Notes under the pieces: generated by a model
What the model saw: the letters and a program-made list of their open reading frames with translations, nothing else
Database searches by the model: none
Told to the model about the DNA's origin: nothing
Shown: positions 44,292 to 52,651 of the stretch, in pieces
Layout of the letters: every line of letters starts with the position of its first letter
Position numbering within the stretch: the first letter of the stretch is position 1
Program-made: the position numbers and the translations under genes
Assembly (NCBI RefSeq): GCF_030681155.1
Contig: NZ_JAUXXE010000021.1
Location: forward strand, 1-64,000
Length of the DNA stretch: 64,000 nt
Reading direction: 5' to 3'
Source: Phenylobacterium sp.
GTDB lineage: Bacteria > Pseudomonadota > Alphaproteobacteria > Caulobacterales > Caulobacteraceae

Positions 44292-45128
44292 ACGTCGGTT
44301 GCCAGCCTCCACGATCTCTGCCGCCAGATGCTCGGCCGTATCGAGGCTAAGCCTTCCACGCGCCAGTAGCCGGCCGGTGCGCAAGACAGCGCTGGTCAGC
44401 ACCGTCGTCGCCGCTCGTGCCACGTCTTCCGGCACTCCATGGCTATGACTGAAGCGTCCCGCGACGACTTCGGTGTTCGCGGTCCGTATGGCGCGCTGCT
44501 CGCGTCGGAGGCCCTTGCGAACGGCCGGCGCGGCCTGAAGCACCTGCAGCAGCACGCCGCGCTGGGCGACCTCGCGCAGGTAGGCCACGGTGGAGAGGCG
44601 TAGGCGGTCGGCCGGGCGAACCGCTGTGTCGATGCGTTGCTGCTGGGCCGCGCGCACCGCCTGTAGTTCGCGGCGAGCCAGCTCAATCAGCAGGTCATCG
44701 ACCGAGGGGAAGAAGTCATAGGCGCGTGGCGCCGTCAGGCCCACATCGCGGGCTATGCGCTTGATGGTGACTGCGGACAGGCCTTCGCGAACAATGATCT
44801 GCGCAGCGGCGTCGAGCAGATGCTCACGCCGTTCCTCCAGCGGCAGGCGAGCGCTTGGCCGTCTTGGGATCGCTTGGCCCGGGGCGATGGTCAGGGTCTC
44901 GAGCACGCCAAGCGGCGCGGGCGGCAGTTGCGGCGGGTCCGGCGCGCGTCCCGACTTTACCTTTCCCCAGTGTCCGCGCGTCGGATAGGGGATCGCGGTT
45001 CTGTCGCAGATCTTGGCCAGGCCGCTGGCGCTGAGACCGAACTGCCGCGCCACCGCCGACAGCGGTTCTCGCCACACCTGCTCGAACAGGGCGCTACGGG
45101 TCAGTTCGATTGTCTGCGTCGTGGTCAT
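44241..45128 (-). CDS. TetR-family regulator with an extra N-terminal HTH module
   Basis: 295 residues, about 90 longer than a usual TetR protein. Residues 8-65 form a separate small DNA-binding-like module: LTRSALFEQVWREPLSAVAR, FGLSASGLAKICDRTAIPYP, TRGHWGKVKSGRAP. This type is found alone or fused in other proteins (the VWxxPxxxLAxxxGxSxxxLAKxCxRxxIPxPxRGxW pattern). A Pro-rich linker follows. A normal TetR domain begins at about 103 (ERREHLLDAAAQIIVREGLS, VTIKRIARDVGLTAPRAYDF). It is divergent from the acyl-CoA dehydrogenase gene, with motif copy 2 between. It likely controls that gene. Two DNA-binding modules in one chain is unusual. Confidence 0.85.
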   Translation of the reverse strand: MTTTQTIELTRSALFEQVWREPLSAVARQFGLSASGLAKICDRTAIPYPTRGHWGKVKSGRAPDPPQLPPAPLGVLETLTIAPGQAIPRRPSARLPLEERREHLLDAAAQIIVREGLSAVTIKRIARDVGLTAPRAYDFFPSVDDLLIELARRELQAVRAAQQQRIDTAVRPADRLRLSTVAYLREVAQRGVLLQVLQAAPAVRKGLRREQRAIRTANTEVVAGRFSHSHGVPEDVARAATTVLTSAVLRTGRLLARGRLSLDTAEHLAAEIVEAGNRRLAVRFQATTAGDVDNA

Positions 45129-45198
45129 GGAAGGGGCAGCATAGTTGTCCCTGCGGCCCGCGCCAGTACGCCTGAGACTGAAGTCCTAGGTTTCACGG

Positions 45199-45212
45199 TG
45201 ACATTCACACTA
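45199..45212. promoter_or_regulatory. Shared 14-bp motif, copy 2
   Basis: TGACATTCACACTA recurs exactly, 36-49 bp upstream of the acyl-CoA dehydrogenase ATG and 71-84 bp from the divergent HTH-TetR start. Here it is flanked as GGTGACATTCACACTAATTG, giving GTGA-CATT-CACAC half-symmetry. Likely operator for one of the two TetR proteins. Confidence 0.55.
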
Positions 45213-45247
45213 ATTGCGATAAGACGCTTTCGGTAGGCGGTTTACGG

Positions 45248-46465
45248 ATGGCGAACATGCAGGCGACGCTCGTAGCTCAGGGCTCCTTGGAGGATTTCCG
45301 TCGCGAAGTTCGCGATTGGCTCGCCAGCGAGTTTCCCTCCGTTCTCGCCGGAAGAGCGCCACAAGCCGGCGCGGCGGAGCCGGACAGTGTGGCGTTCAGG
45401 CAATGGCGAACGGCGCTCTGCGCGAAAGGTTGGGCGACGCCCACCTGGCCTGCTGAATATGGCGGGGGCGGTCTTTCGACCGCGCAGGCGCGCGTGCTGC
45501 GTGAAGAGATGCGGCGGGTCGGAGCGTGGAATCCGATCGGCTACAGCATGGGCGTGCGGATGCTTGGGCCGACACTGTTGGAATATGGAACCGAAGCCCA
45601 GAAGCTGGCCCACATCCCGCCGATCGCCCGCGGCGAGGCGCGTTGGTGCCAGGGGTACTCCGAACCGGGCGCTGGTTCGGACCTGGCCTCGCTTCAGACC
45701 CGGGCCGAGGATCGCGGCGACCACTTTCTGGTCTCCGGCCAAAAGACCTGGACGAGCGGCGCTCAATACGCCGACTGGTGTTTCTGCCTCGTCCGCACAG
45801 ATCCCTCGCGCAAGCACGACGGGATTTCCTTCCTGCTGATTGATATGCGCTCGCCCGGGATCGAGGTGCGACCGATACGGCTGATTTCCGGCCGTTCGCC
45901 GTTCTGCGAGACGTTCTTCACCGACGTCGCGGCGCCAAAGAGCAATCTCGTGGGACCGCTGAATGGTGGCTGGACCATCGGCAAGCGGCTCCTGCAGTAC
46001 GAGCGTCAGCGCAGCGAAGACGCCCCGCCGCGCGCAACCGAGAAGCGGCCGATCGAGGAGGTCGTCGTTGAGTACTTGGGGCGCGACGAGACCGGACGCC
46101 TGGCCGACGGTGATCTGCGCATGAGGCTGGTGAGGCACGCGATGGAGCGTCAGGCGTTCGGCCTGACCATGCAACGCGCGGCCCTTGAGTCCGGGACGGG
46201 CGGGCCGAACGCCGCCACCTCAATTCTGAAAAACGTCTCGTCGCTTCTGGTGCAGGAGCGCGCGGAGTTGCTCGTCGAATCCATGGGCCAACAAGGGCTT
46301 GGCTGGGAGGGGGAGGCGTTTCAGGACGACGAACTGGCGTGCGTGCGCGAGTGGCTGTCGGGCAAGGCGAACACGATCTTCGCTGGGTCGTACGAAATTC
46401 AGAACAACATCATCGCCAAGCGGATCCTGGGGCTGCCGGAACACGCGGCGCCCGCCGAGGCGTGA
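45248..46465 (+). CDS. Acyl-CoA dehydrogenase
   Basis: 405 residues. FAD/substrate motifs are WCQGYSEPGAGSDLASLQTR and SGQKTWTSGAQYADWCFCLV, then VRHAMERQAFGLTMQRAALE, and the C-terminal NTIFAGSYEIQNNIIAKRIL. In medium-chain enzymes the last region carries the catalytic Glu as YEGT. Here the position reads FAGS, as in the FadE-type enzymes of steroid and ring catabolism that use another base or work as heteromers. It should introduce a 2,3 double bond that the hot-dog protein may hydrate. Its promoter region shares the 14-bp motif with the amidohydrolase operon. Confidence 0.9.
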   Translation: MANMQATLVAQGSLEDFRREVRDWLASEFPSVLAGRAPQAGAAEPDSVAFRQWRTALCAKGWATPTWPAEYGGGGLSTAQARVLREEMRRVGAWNPIGYSMGVRMLGPTLLEYGTEAQKLAHIPPIARGEARWCQGYSEPGAGSDLASLQTRAEDRGDHFLVSGQKTWTSGAQYADWCFCLVRTDPSRKHDGISFLLIDMRSPGIEVRPIRLISGRSPFCETFFTDVAAPKSNLVGPLNGGWTIGKRLLQYERQRSEDAPPRATEKRPIEEVVVEYLGRDETGRLADGDLRMRLVRHAMERQAFGLTMQRAALESGTGGPNAATSILKNVSSLLVQERAELLVESMGQQGLGWEGEAFQDDELACVREWLSGKANTIFAGSYEIQNNIIAKRILGLPEHAAPAEA

Positions 46466-46521
46466 GGCGGAGGGATGAGGCCCGCGACTGAACCTCGGCT
46501 CATCTCAGGTGTTGAGCCGAT

Positions 46522-46989
46522 ATGAAAAATCTCGGGCTGCTTTCGTCTGTTCTCATCGGCGCGGTGGCGAGCGCCCGCTCCATGACGCCAATGGCGACGC
46601 TTGCGACTGCTCGCCTCGCTGGGCGGCGTACACCAGGGCGACTGGTCTTGCTGGACCATCCCGTTTTCAAGTTCGGCGCCTTGGCTATGGGCGCCGGGGA
46701 GCTGTTCGGCGACAAGATGAAATCGGCCCCCGACCGCACCGTCTTCCTGGGCTTGCTCGCCCGCGTGATGAGCGCTGGCGTCGCGGGCGCGGCCTTGGCG
46801 CCGCGCGGGCGTGAGAAGGCCGGAGCCGCGGTCGCCGTCGCGACGGCGGTTCCCTTGGCTTATCTGACACTGGCGGGCCGTAAACGCGCCATGGCGCGTT
46901 TAGGACAGACCCGGAGCGGCCTGATCGAGGACGCGCTGGTCGTCGCCGCAGGTGCCGCGGTCGTCGCTGGCTCGGTGCGTCGGCATTGA
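46522..46989 (+). CDS. DUF4126-like membrane protein
   Basis: 155 residues. The N-terminal GLLSSVLIGAVASARSMTPM, then HPVFKFGALAMGAGELFGDK and MKSAPDRT fit the DUF4126 pattern of small multi-TM proteins. Further hydrophobic segments are VMSAGVAGAALAP, AVAVATAVPLAYLTLAG and ALVVAAGAAVVAGSV. No function is known. It starts 57 bp after the acyl-CoA dehydrogenase stop on the same strand and may simply be read through. Confidence 0.7.
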   Translation: MKNLGLLSSVLIGAVASARSMTPMATLATARLAGRRTPGRLVLLDHPVFKFGALAMGAGELFGDKMKSAPDRTVFLGLLARVMSAGVAGAALAPRGREKAGAAVAVATAVPLAYLTLAGRKRAMARLGQTRSGLIEDALVVAAGAAVVAGSVRRH

Positions 46990-47106
46990 AGATCGCCTCG
47001 TTTGCCGACTGAGCCGACATCGCGTCTGAAGCCCGAAAGTCCTGCTGTCAGACGCGGAAATTACGGCTAGCTTGGCCAGCGGGGGCTCCCGAGATTGGAG
47101 TCATGG

Positions 47107-48327
47107 ATGCGGGGCTACCCGTACGCGTTCTACATCGCGCTCGATGGCAACGGCGCCAATGGCCTCGAGGGCATGGCTGGCATGTGCCTGTTCCTCTATT
47201 GCCCCGAGACCGAGACCTTCGCTTGGAAGATCAAATACTATGACGGCATAGCCGCGGGACATGCCTGCTCGGTCAATCCCACGGGAACGACCGGATTTCT
47301 GGGCAACGCCGGCCAGCACCTCCATTTCTTCGACGCCGATACGCTGGAAGAGACCGCGCGGGTCTCGACCCTGCGGTTCGAAACGCCAGACACGTCGCTG
47401 CAGGGAAGCACGCATCTGGCCTGGCTGGACGACAGCACGTTCATCACCGCGATCGGCCGCCATTTCTGGCGCTTTTCTCTTGATGACCTGGAGAACCCGG
47501 AACGGCTGGAGCCGCACGGGGTCCGCCTCCCGCACGCCATGAAGCTGACCGCGTCGGGGCGCTATCTCTGCTACGGGGCGATGGATGATCCCAGCCGCGG
47601 CCGTCGAGGCGAGGCGCGCCATGTGGGGATACGCGACATGGAAACCGGCAAGGTCACGGTGGTCAAGCTGCCGGCGACCTGCTGGCACGTGCTGCCGCAC
47701 CGGACCGAGGAGTTGTTCTACGCGATATCGTTTCGCGTCGCCCCAATGGACCGGGTCGACTATCACGAGTGGGCCATGGCCTATCTGAAGGAGTATGTCT
47801 TCGAGATCGACGCGGCGAGCGGTCAGATCCTCCGCCACTGGGCGACGGGGCGCGACACCCCGGCCCACATCAACTCCGACATCGCCATGTCTGACAGCGA
47901 GCTGATTTTCTGCAACGGCGGCAGCCAGTCGATCCTGTTCCTAGAGCTGGAAAACATGGCGCGCTACCGGATGATCGACGAGCGTCCCGACCCCGCCGCC
48001 CTGGCTCAACGGCCGCGGGAGGTCGCGAGCCAGGCCTATGACGTGCTGGCGCGGGGCAATGTCTTCGGCAATTCCCAGCACATCCTGAACGCCTTGAAAG
48101 TCAGCCGCTTCTCGCTGCTGGACTCGGTCTACGCCTGCCAGCTCTCATCGGACCAGCGCCTGTTGTTCACCGCCAATCGCGGCCTCAACCACATCAGTAT
48201 CTACGATTATCCATCCAACACGTTGCGCTTGCGCGCGCCCATGCCCGACATCCAGGAGTTCGTGCCGACCCTGTCGGCGATGGCCGATCCCCGGTTGGGG
48301 TTCCATCACGGGGTGCTGGTCGGCTGA
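47107..48327 (+). CDS. Beta-propeller-like protein of unknown function
   Basis: 406 residues from ATG 47107, with GGAG six bases upstream. The TTG at 47095 is less likely. The sequence is a series of short WD/quinoprotein-like blades: THLAWLDDSTFITAIGRHFW, GRYLCYGAMDDPSRGRRGEA, PAHINSDIAMSDSELIFCNG and RLLFTANRGLNHISIYDYPS. No signal peptide, so it would be cytoplasmic. I do not recognise a family. It faces the seven-gene minus-strand operon and its 3' end overlaps the last gene of that operon by 22 bp, so the two are linked in position if not in function. Confidence 0.6.
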   Translation: MRGYPYAFYIALDGNGANGLEGMAGMCLFLYCPETETFAWKIKYYDGIAAGHACSVNPTGTTGFLGNAGQHLHFFDADTLEETARVSTLRFETPDTSLQGSTHLAWLDDSTFITAIGRHFWRFSLDDLENPERLEPHGVRLPHAMKLTASGRYLCYGAMDDPSRGRRGEARHVGIRDMETGKVTVVKLPATCWHVLPHRTEELFYAISFRVAPMDRVDYHEWAMAYLKEYVFEIDAASGQILRHWATGRDTPAHINSDIAMSDSELIFCNGGSQSILFLELENMARYRMIDERPDPAALAQRPREVASQAYDVLARGNVFGNSQHILNALKVSRFSLLDSVYACQLSSDQRLLFTANRGLNHISIYDYPSNTLRLRAPMPDIQEFVPTLSAMADPRLGFHHGVLVG

Positions 48328-48854
48328 GTTTCCAGCAGCTCGGCCACGGCGTTGACGGTCTTTCGGAAATTCTGCGGGATGATAGTTCCGATCAACATCT
48401 CCACGGCCAGCGAGGCTGGGCCGCGCCAAGTCATGGGAATAGTGGACATGGCGGCGGGATCGATATCCAGCTTGCCCTCGAAAACCGCTCGCGTCCCGCG
48501 ACCACCCATGGCCGGCTCGAAGCGGGTCGTCCCGTGGCAATTGATGGCCTGCGCCATGAAGTAGGGCTCGATCCGCCAGGTGCAGAGCGCCAGGTCCGAA
48601 GACCACTCAGCGTGATCCAGCCAGCCGAGCATGTCGGGTGTCACCAGTCCGTTGAGCGTCGGAGGCAAGGTAGGGCTGACCCGCCATTCGTTGACAAGGG
48701 CGCAGCCCCCGTCCGGTCGTTCCACCCGCGTCACCGCGGCGATTTTCTCGACCTGGTCCAGGGCGGGGGCGACCTGGTCCATCATGTCGCGCACGCCCGC
48801 CGCGACCCTTTTCGGGGGATACTTCAAACCGACGAGGCAGCGGAAGTCCTTCAT
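48306..48854 (-). CDS. SRPBCC-like protein
   Basis: 182 residues, ATGA-type overlap with the SDR gene. FRCLVGLKYPPKRVAAGVRD begins like a START/SRPBCC helix-grip domain. VTRVERPDGGCALVNEWRVS, EWSSDLALCTWRIEPYFMAQ and TRAVFEGKLDIDPAAM give the curved sheet, and LIGTIIPQNFRKTVNAVAEL the closing C-terminal helix. SRPBCC proteins bind lipids, polyketides or sterols. Last gene of the unknown operon. The C-terminal half of the DUF362-like gene two positions upstream looks related. Confidence 0.6.
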   Translation of the reverse strand: MKDFRCLVGLKYPPKRVAAGVRDMMDQVAPALDQVEKIAAVTRVERPDGGCALVNEWRVSPTLPPTLNGLVTPDMLGWLDHAEWSSDLALCTWRIEPYFMAQAINCHGTTRFEPAMGGRGTRAVFEGKLDIDPAAMSTIPMTWRGPASLAVEMLIGTIIPQNFRKTVNAVAELLETQPTSTP

Positions 48855-49936
48855 GCAGCCGACCCTAGGCCGAGACGGGTCTCATCGAGCGCGGTGGCGC
48901 GCCGAGCGGCCTGAACTTCCGCGGCTAGCCGCATGCCCGTGCGCGTCTCGCGCGAGATGTGGGGGGAGGGCGAGAGCCAGGCCAGAGCCTCCGCCAGCGC
49001 CTCACGGGCTGGCCGTGGCCGGTAGCCGAGCGCGCCGGCGCGTCCGTGGTCGTACCAGTAGTATCGCCCGACCATTCGCGCCTGGGCGCGGGTGGCTAAA
49101 GGAGCCTTTCCGGTCACCCTGGCGCGAAACTCCTCTGCGGCGGCCAAGCCGTAGCACGCCACCGCGCTGGCGGTGGTTTGGGGCGCGCCGACGCCAGCCA
49201 GGTCGGCGACCATGGCGTGGATGTCGCGCCAGTCCAGGTTCTCCGACCCCAGGACATAGCGCTCGCCGGCTGCGCCATGTCGCGCCAGCAGGATATGGCC
49301 GGCCGCCACGTCCCGCACCGACACGATGTTGCATCCGCCAGCCCAGGTCATTCGCAGGGGATCGGCGAGATAGCTGGTGAGGATGCCGTTGCTGGGGCCG
49401 AGGCTGGCGCCGAACGGGCCGACGCTCATCGTCGGGCAGGCGAAGACGATCTCCACGCCGAGCCGCCGCGCGGCGGCCAGCGCCTCTCGCTCCTGGGCGA
49501 TCTTGGCCAGGACGTAGGCGGACTCGTCGGGATCGTCCTGGGCGCTGAACGTCTCGTCACGGATCTCGGGTCGGTAGGATGCGCCGAGGGTGACCGAGGA
49601 GGAGGTCATCACCACCCGCTTGACCTTAGCCTGGGCGGCGGCGGTCAGGATGTTGAGACTGCCTTCGATGGCCGTGCGAGCCATCTCGGCGGGCTCGTGG
49701 CCCCAATAGCTGAAGGCCACGGCGGTATGGAAGACCACGTCCTGGCCGGCCATGGCCGGGGCGAGGCTTTCGGGGGCCAGCACGTCGCCCGTCCTCAGTT
49801 CCATCGGAAGAGCGCCGATAGATGATAGATCGGCCGTGGGGCGCACAAAGCCGGTGGGGGTCAGGCCCTCGCGCAGCAGCTCGCGCAAAAGGTTGGCCCC
49901 GATCAGTCCGTTGGCGCCGGTGACGAGAGCCTTCAT
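48851..49936 (-). CDS. Extended SDR / NAD-dependent epimerase-dehydratase
   Basis: 361 residues. The N-terminal ALVTGANGLIGANLLRELLR is the GxxGxxG site of extended SDRs. VVMTSSSVTLGASYRPEI and SAYVLAKIAQE hold the Ser and YxxxK. NIVSVRDVAAGHILLARHG is typical of the dihydroflavonol-reductase/3-beta-hydroxysteroid-dehydrogenase branch. It should oxidise or reduce an alcohol on a bulky substrate. Overlaps the genes before and after by four bases each, so it is translated in the middle of the unknown operon. It is the only clear enzyme there. Confidence 0.85.
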   Translation of the reverse strand: MKALVTGANGLIGANLLRELLREGLTPTGFVRPTADLSSIGALPMELRTGDVLAPESLAPAMAGQDVVFHTAVAFSYWGHEPAEMARTAIEGSLNILTAAAQAKVKRVVMTSSSVTLGASYRPEIRDETFSAQDDPDESAYVLAKIAQEREALAAARRLGVEIVFACPTMSVGPFGASLGPSNGILTSYLADPLRMTWAGGCNIVSVRDVAAGHILLARHGAAGERYVLGSENLDWRDIHAMVADLAGVGAPQTTASAVACYGLAAAEEFRARVTGKAPLATRAQARMVGRYYWYDHGRAGALGYRPRPAREALAEALAWLSPSPHISRETRTGMRLAAEVQAARRATALDETRLGLGSAA

Positions 49937-52035
49937 TCCGCGGTTCCCGCATCGACCCGCGCCGCATGGCGCAGGTCGCGCATTGCGCTTTCCAACGGCG
50001 ATCTGGCTGGTGCGGGGGCGCTGAAGGCCCCGGCGTCGAAATAGCGGAAGCCATCGGCGTCAATCCGCAGGGGCTTGATCTCGGCGCTGGCGCGCACGGC
50101 TCCCTTGAGCGCGGCGGGAACATCCAGCCGTCCATCGCTCTGTAGCTTGCGCACAAAGCCGCTGAGCCGCTCGACTGGTAGGGGCTCGCCTTCGGGCGCA
50201 TCAGACCAGGGCTTGCCGATCCTGACATCGCGCCCTTCGGAAACAGCTTCCAGATTGGCGAAGGTGCGGTTGAAGAACTGACCATAGGCTTGAGAGACCA
50301 GAGTCCGCTTCATGGCCGGATCCAGTCCCTGGTCGATGGCCGCCCAGATCGGGGGCAGGCGGAAGTGCTGCCGCCCCCAGATGGTCACCAGGGTGTCCTC
50401 GCCCAGTGCTTCAAACGTGACGACGCCATCGTCGGCGATGGCCGAATCGTTCTCGCTCTTGACCGTTTTCCAGAACATCCGCTGGCGACGGGGTGCGTAC
50501 TCGATTGTCTCTATCTTGGTTACGTCGATGGCGACGCCGCCGCCGATGGCGGTGTAGTTCGGCTGAGGCAGATAGAGGTTGCGCTCGACCTGGCGCGTCA
50601 CGCGGCCCTGCTTGTCGCGGCGGGTCGCCAGGGCCTGACCGCCGATATAGTCGTTCATGTATTGGATGGTCCGGTGGATCTCCACCGACGCGGCGAAGTC
50701 CTCAAACGGCTGGGCGATCCGTCTGGCGCCGTCGAACAGGACGGCGCCGTCGTCGAAACGCCAGCGCACGCCATCCGCGTCGGCAGGCACGCCTCGCAGT
50801 AGAGCAGCCTGGCCCAGGAGTTCGGCGGGCAAACCGTCATAGTCGGCGGCCCGCAGCTTGGTCGGGTCGATATTGATCGACGCTTCGCGGCGGCGCAGAG
50901 CGTCCTTGTCGATCATCACGCCATAGGTTTCGGCCGCCTTGCCCAGCTCCCCCAGCCAGATGTTGGCCAAGGTGAGCAGGGCGCTGTCTCCCCCGGCCGC
51001 CGCGAGCCCTGACAGCGCCTTGTTCAGCCAATCGTTGGCCGGATCCTTGAACGGGAAGATGTCACGGTCGACCTGTTGCAGGACGGGTCTGATCGAGCGA
51101 TCGCCCGCCAGCGACGCGCGTCGCGCGGCGGTGGAGGCGATGAGCGCCGGGCTGACATTGACCCAGCCGGGATAGGGCTCCAAGGCGCCGAGAATGCGGG
51201 TCTGAGGCGTTGGTCGCGCGTGCCGCAGACTGGGCGCGGCGAGGCGGGATACAAAGGGATCCAGCCCCATCTTCATGGCCCCAAGATAGTCGGCGAGGGC
51301 CGGGTCGGACGCGGCGATGATGGTGTCGGTGACGAGGGGCGAAGGGGCGCGGGCAGCCCCCTCGCCATGGCTGCTGACCATCGCATCGATAAAGGCGAAA
51401 TGTACCGGCGCAGCGCTCAAGAGCGCGCTTATGACCTCTCCAGGCTCGCGCCGATGGCGGTAATGGTAGTCCTTGTCGGCTTGGGGGAGGACGCTCAGCA
51501 AGGTCGACAGGCAAAGAGCGTAGCCGTCGTCGTCATCGGTGCGGTTCGCCGAGAACACCAGCCGCAGGTCCGCCTCCAACCAGGCGCGCGAGAGGCCTGT
51601 TCGCGCCAGTGGACCATCCTCTCCAAAAACGTTTGAGCTCAGGTCCTCGGAAAGATCGATCACCTCATATGGTCGCCCGCTCGGCGTCTCGTAGCGATAG
51701 CCCAGCAGATCGGCGACCATGAAGACGTCGCGGTTCTCAAGCCACAGCGACGCGGTTCCGCGCGTCGAGCCTACCGACGCCTCGGTGACGCCGAGCTCAA
51801 ACAATAGCTCTAGCAGATGCTCCACCAGCGCTGGATCAGTCGCCGTCGGCGAGCCGGCGGCGAAGGCGTCAAGGGCCGGGACGATCACGGCCGAGCACAC
51901 GCCGTTGCGCTCTAGCGCCGTGGAGATGCGCTGGCCGATAGCTTCACGCAAGCCGCCCTGCGCCAGGGCGCGGTCTAACAGGTCGGGGCCTGAGGCTCCA
52001 GGTTCGTGAGCAATGACTGCCAGGGCTTGCGGCAT
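49933..52035 (-). CDS. DUF362-like domain fused to SRPBCC-like domain
   Basis: 700 residues from ATG 52035. The longer frame to 52104 runs into the gene upstream. The first ~270 residues resemble DUF362: SAVIVPALDAFAAGSPTATD, PALVEHLLELLFELGVTEAS, AFIDAMVSSHGEG, and TIIAASDPALADYLGAMKMG. That family handles metal/iron-sulfur or acts near [4Fe-4S] ferredoxins, but the usual Cys cluster is missing. From ~440 an SRPBCC-like part follows (PFEDFAASVEIHRTIQYMND, DDGVVTFEALGEDTLVTIW). A soluble, multidomain protein unlike anything I can name. It is in a run with 4-nt overlaps. Function unknown. Confidence 0.55.
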   Translation of the reverse strand: MPQALAVIAHEPGASGPDLLDRALAQGGLREAIGQRISTALERNGVCSAVIVPALDAFAAGSPTATDPALVEHLLELLFELGVTEASVGSTRGTASLWLENRDVFMVADLLGYRYETPSGRPYEVIDLSEDLSSNVFGEDGPLARTGLSRAWLEADLRLVFSANRTDDDDGYALCLSTLLSVLPQADKDYHYRHRREPGEVISALLSAAPVHFAFIDAMVSSHGEGAARAPSPLVTDTIIAASDPALADYLGAMKMGLDPFVSRLAAPSLRHARPTPQTRILGALEPYPGWVNVSPALIASTAARRASLAGDRSIRPVLQQVDRDIFPFKDPANDWLNKALSGLAAAGGDSALLTLANIWLGELGKAAETYGVMIDKDALRRREASINIDPTKLRAADYDGLPAELLGQAALLRGVPADADGVRWRFDDGAVLFDGARRIAQPFEDFAASVEIHRTIQYMNDYIGGQALATRRDKQGRVTRQVERNLYLPQPNYTAIGGGVAIDVTKIETIEYAPRRQRMFWKTVKSENDSAIADDGVVTFEALGEDTLVTIWGRQHFRLPPIWAAIDQGLDPAMKRTLVSQAYGQFFNRTFANLEAVSEGRDVRIGKPWSDAPEGEPLPVERLSGFVRKLQSDGRLDVPAALKGAVRASAEIKPLRIDADGFRYFDAGAFSAPAPARSPLESAMRDLRHAARVDAGTAE

Positions 52036-52039
52036 AGGC

Positions 52040-52651
52040 CTAGGCCGGTTCGAGAACCTGGAGACGAACCCGAAGGACCATCGCCTCGAAGCCGGAGACC
52101 GCAACGTTGGCGGCGTAGCTGCGGCCGGCCTTCACCCGGTCGGGATCGAGCGCGGCGGAGACCTTGACCAACTGCTCCTGGCCGGGAGCCAGCGTGAACT
52201 CCGCCGGCTCGAACACCGCCGCCGGTCCGGCTTCGCCGCCGGTTCCGAAGAAGTGGGCGGCCAGGAAGCTTAGGGCCGCCGGGCGGTCGTGAGGGTTTTT
52301 CAGATAGAATTCGCCCGAGGCTTCGCCGCCCAATGGGCCGGAGAGCTCCATGTCCCTGATCGGGGGCTCTTGCCGCGCGGCCGCCACGTCCAGCGTGGCG
52401 CCGGCGCGCCCCGCCAGGGCGGCGGCGTACTCGCTCGCAAGGCCGATGGCGTCGGAGGGATAGCGAACAGCCTCCTCCGCAGCCAGGCGCGCAAACGCCC
52501 CGACGGCGGCGGCGCTGGTCGAGCGACCCGATCCATAGTCGGCCAGGATGCGACCATAGCTTTGCACGGCCGCCAGCCGCTGGTTGGCCCAGCGACGCGC
52601 CAAGTCGGACGTGACATTCCCCAGCGAAGGCCGGTCGCCGCCAGACGCCAT
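52040..52651 (-). CDS. Helical-plus-Ig-like protein of unknown function
   Basis: 203 residues, ATG at 52651 overlapping the previous stop by one base. The first ~90 residues are helical (VTSDLARRWANQRLAAVQSY; AVGAFARLAAEEAVRYP). The rest is an Ig-like/NEW3-type beta-sandwich: RDMELSGPLGGEASGEFYLK, RPAALSFLAAHFFGTG, and FEPAEFTLAPGQEQLVKVSA. No signal peptide. Same fold type as the other small operon proteins. I do not recognise it. Confidence 0.5.
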   Translation of the reverse strand: MASGGDRPSLGNVTSDLARRWANQRLAAVQSYGRILADYGSGRSTSAAAVGAFARLAAEEAVRYPSDAIGLASEYAAALAGRAGATLDVAAARQEPPIRDMELSGPLGGEASGEFYLKNPHDRPAALSFLAAHFFGTGGEAGPAAVFEPAEFTLAPGQEQLVKVSAALDPDRVKAGRSYAANVAVSGFEAMVLRVRLQVLEPA

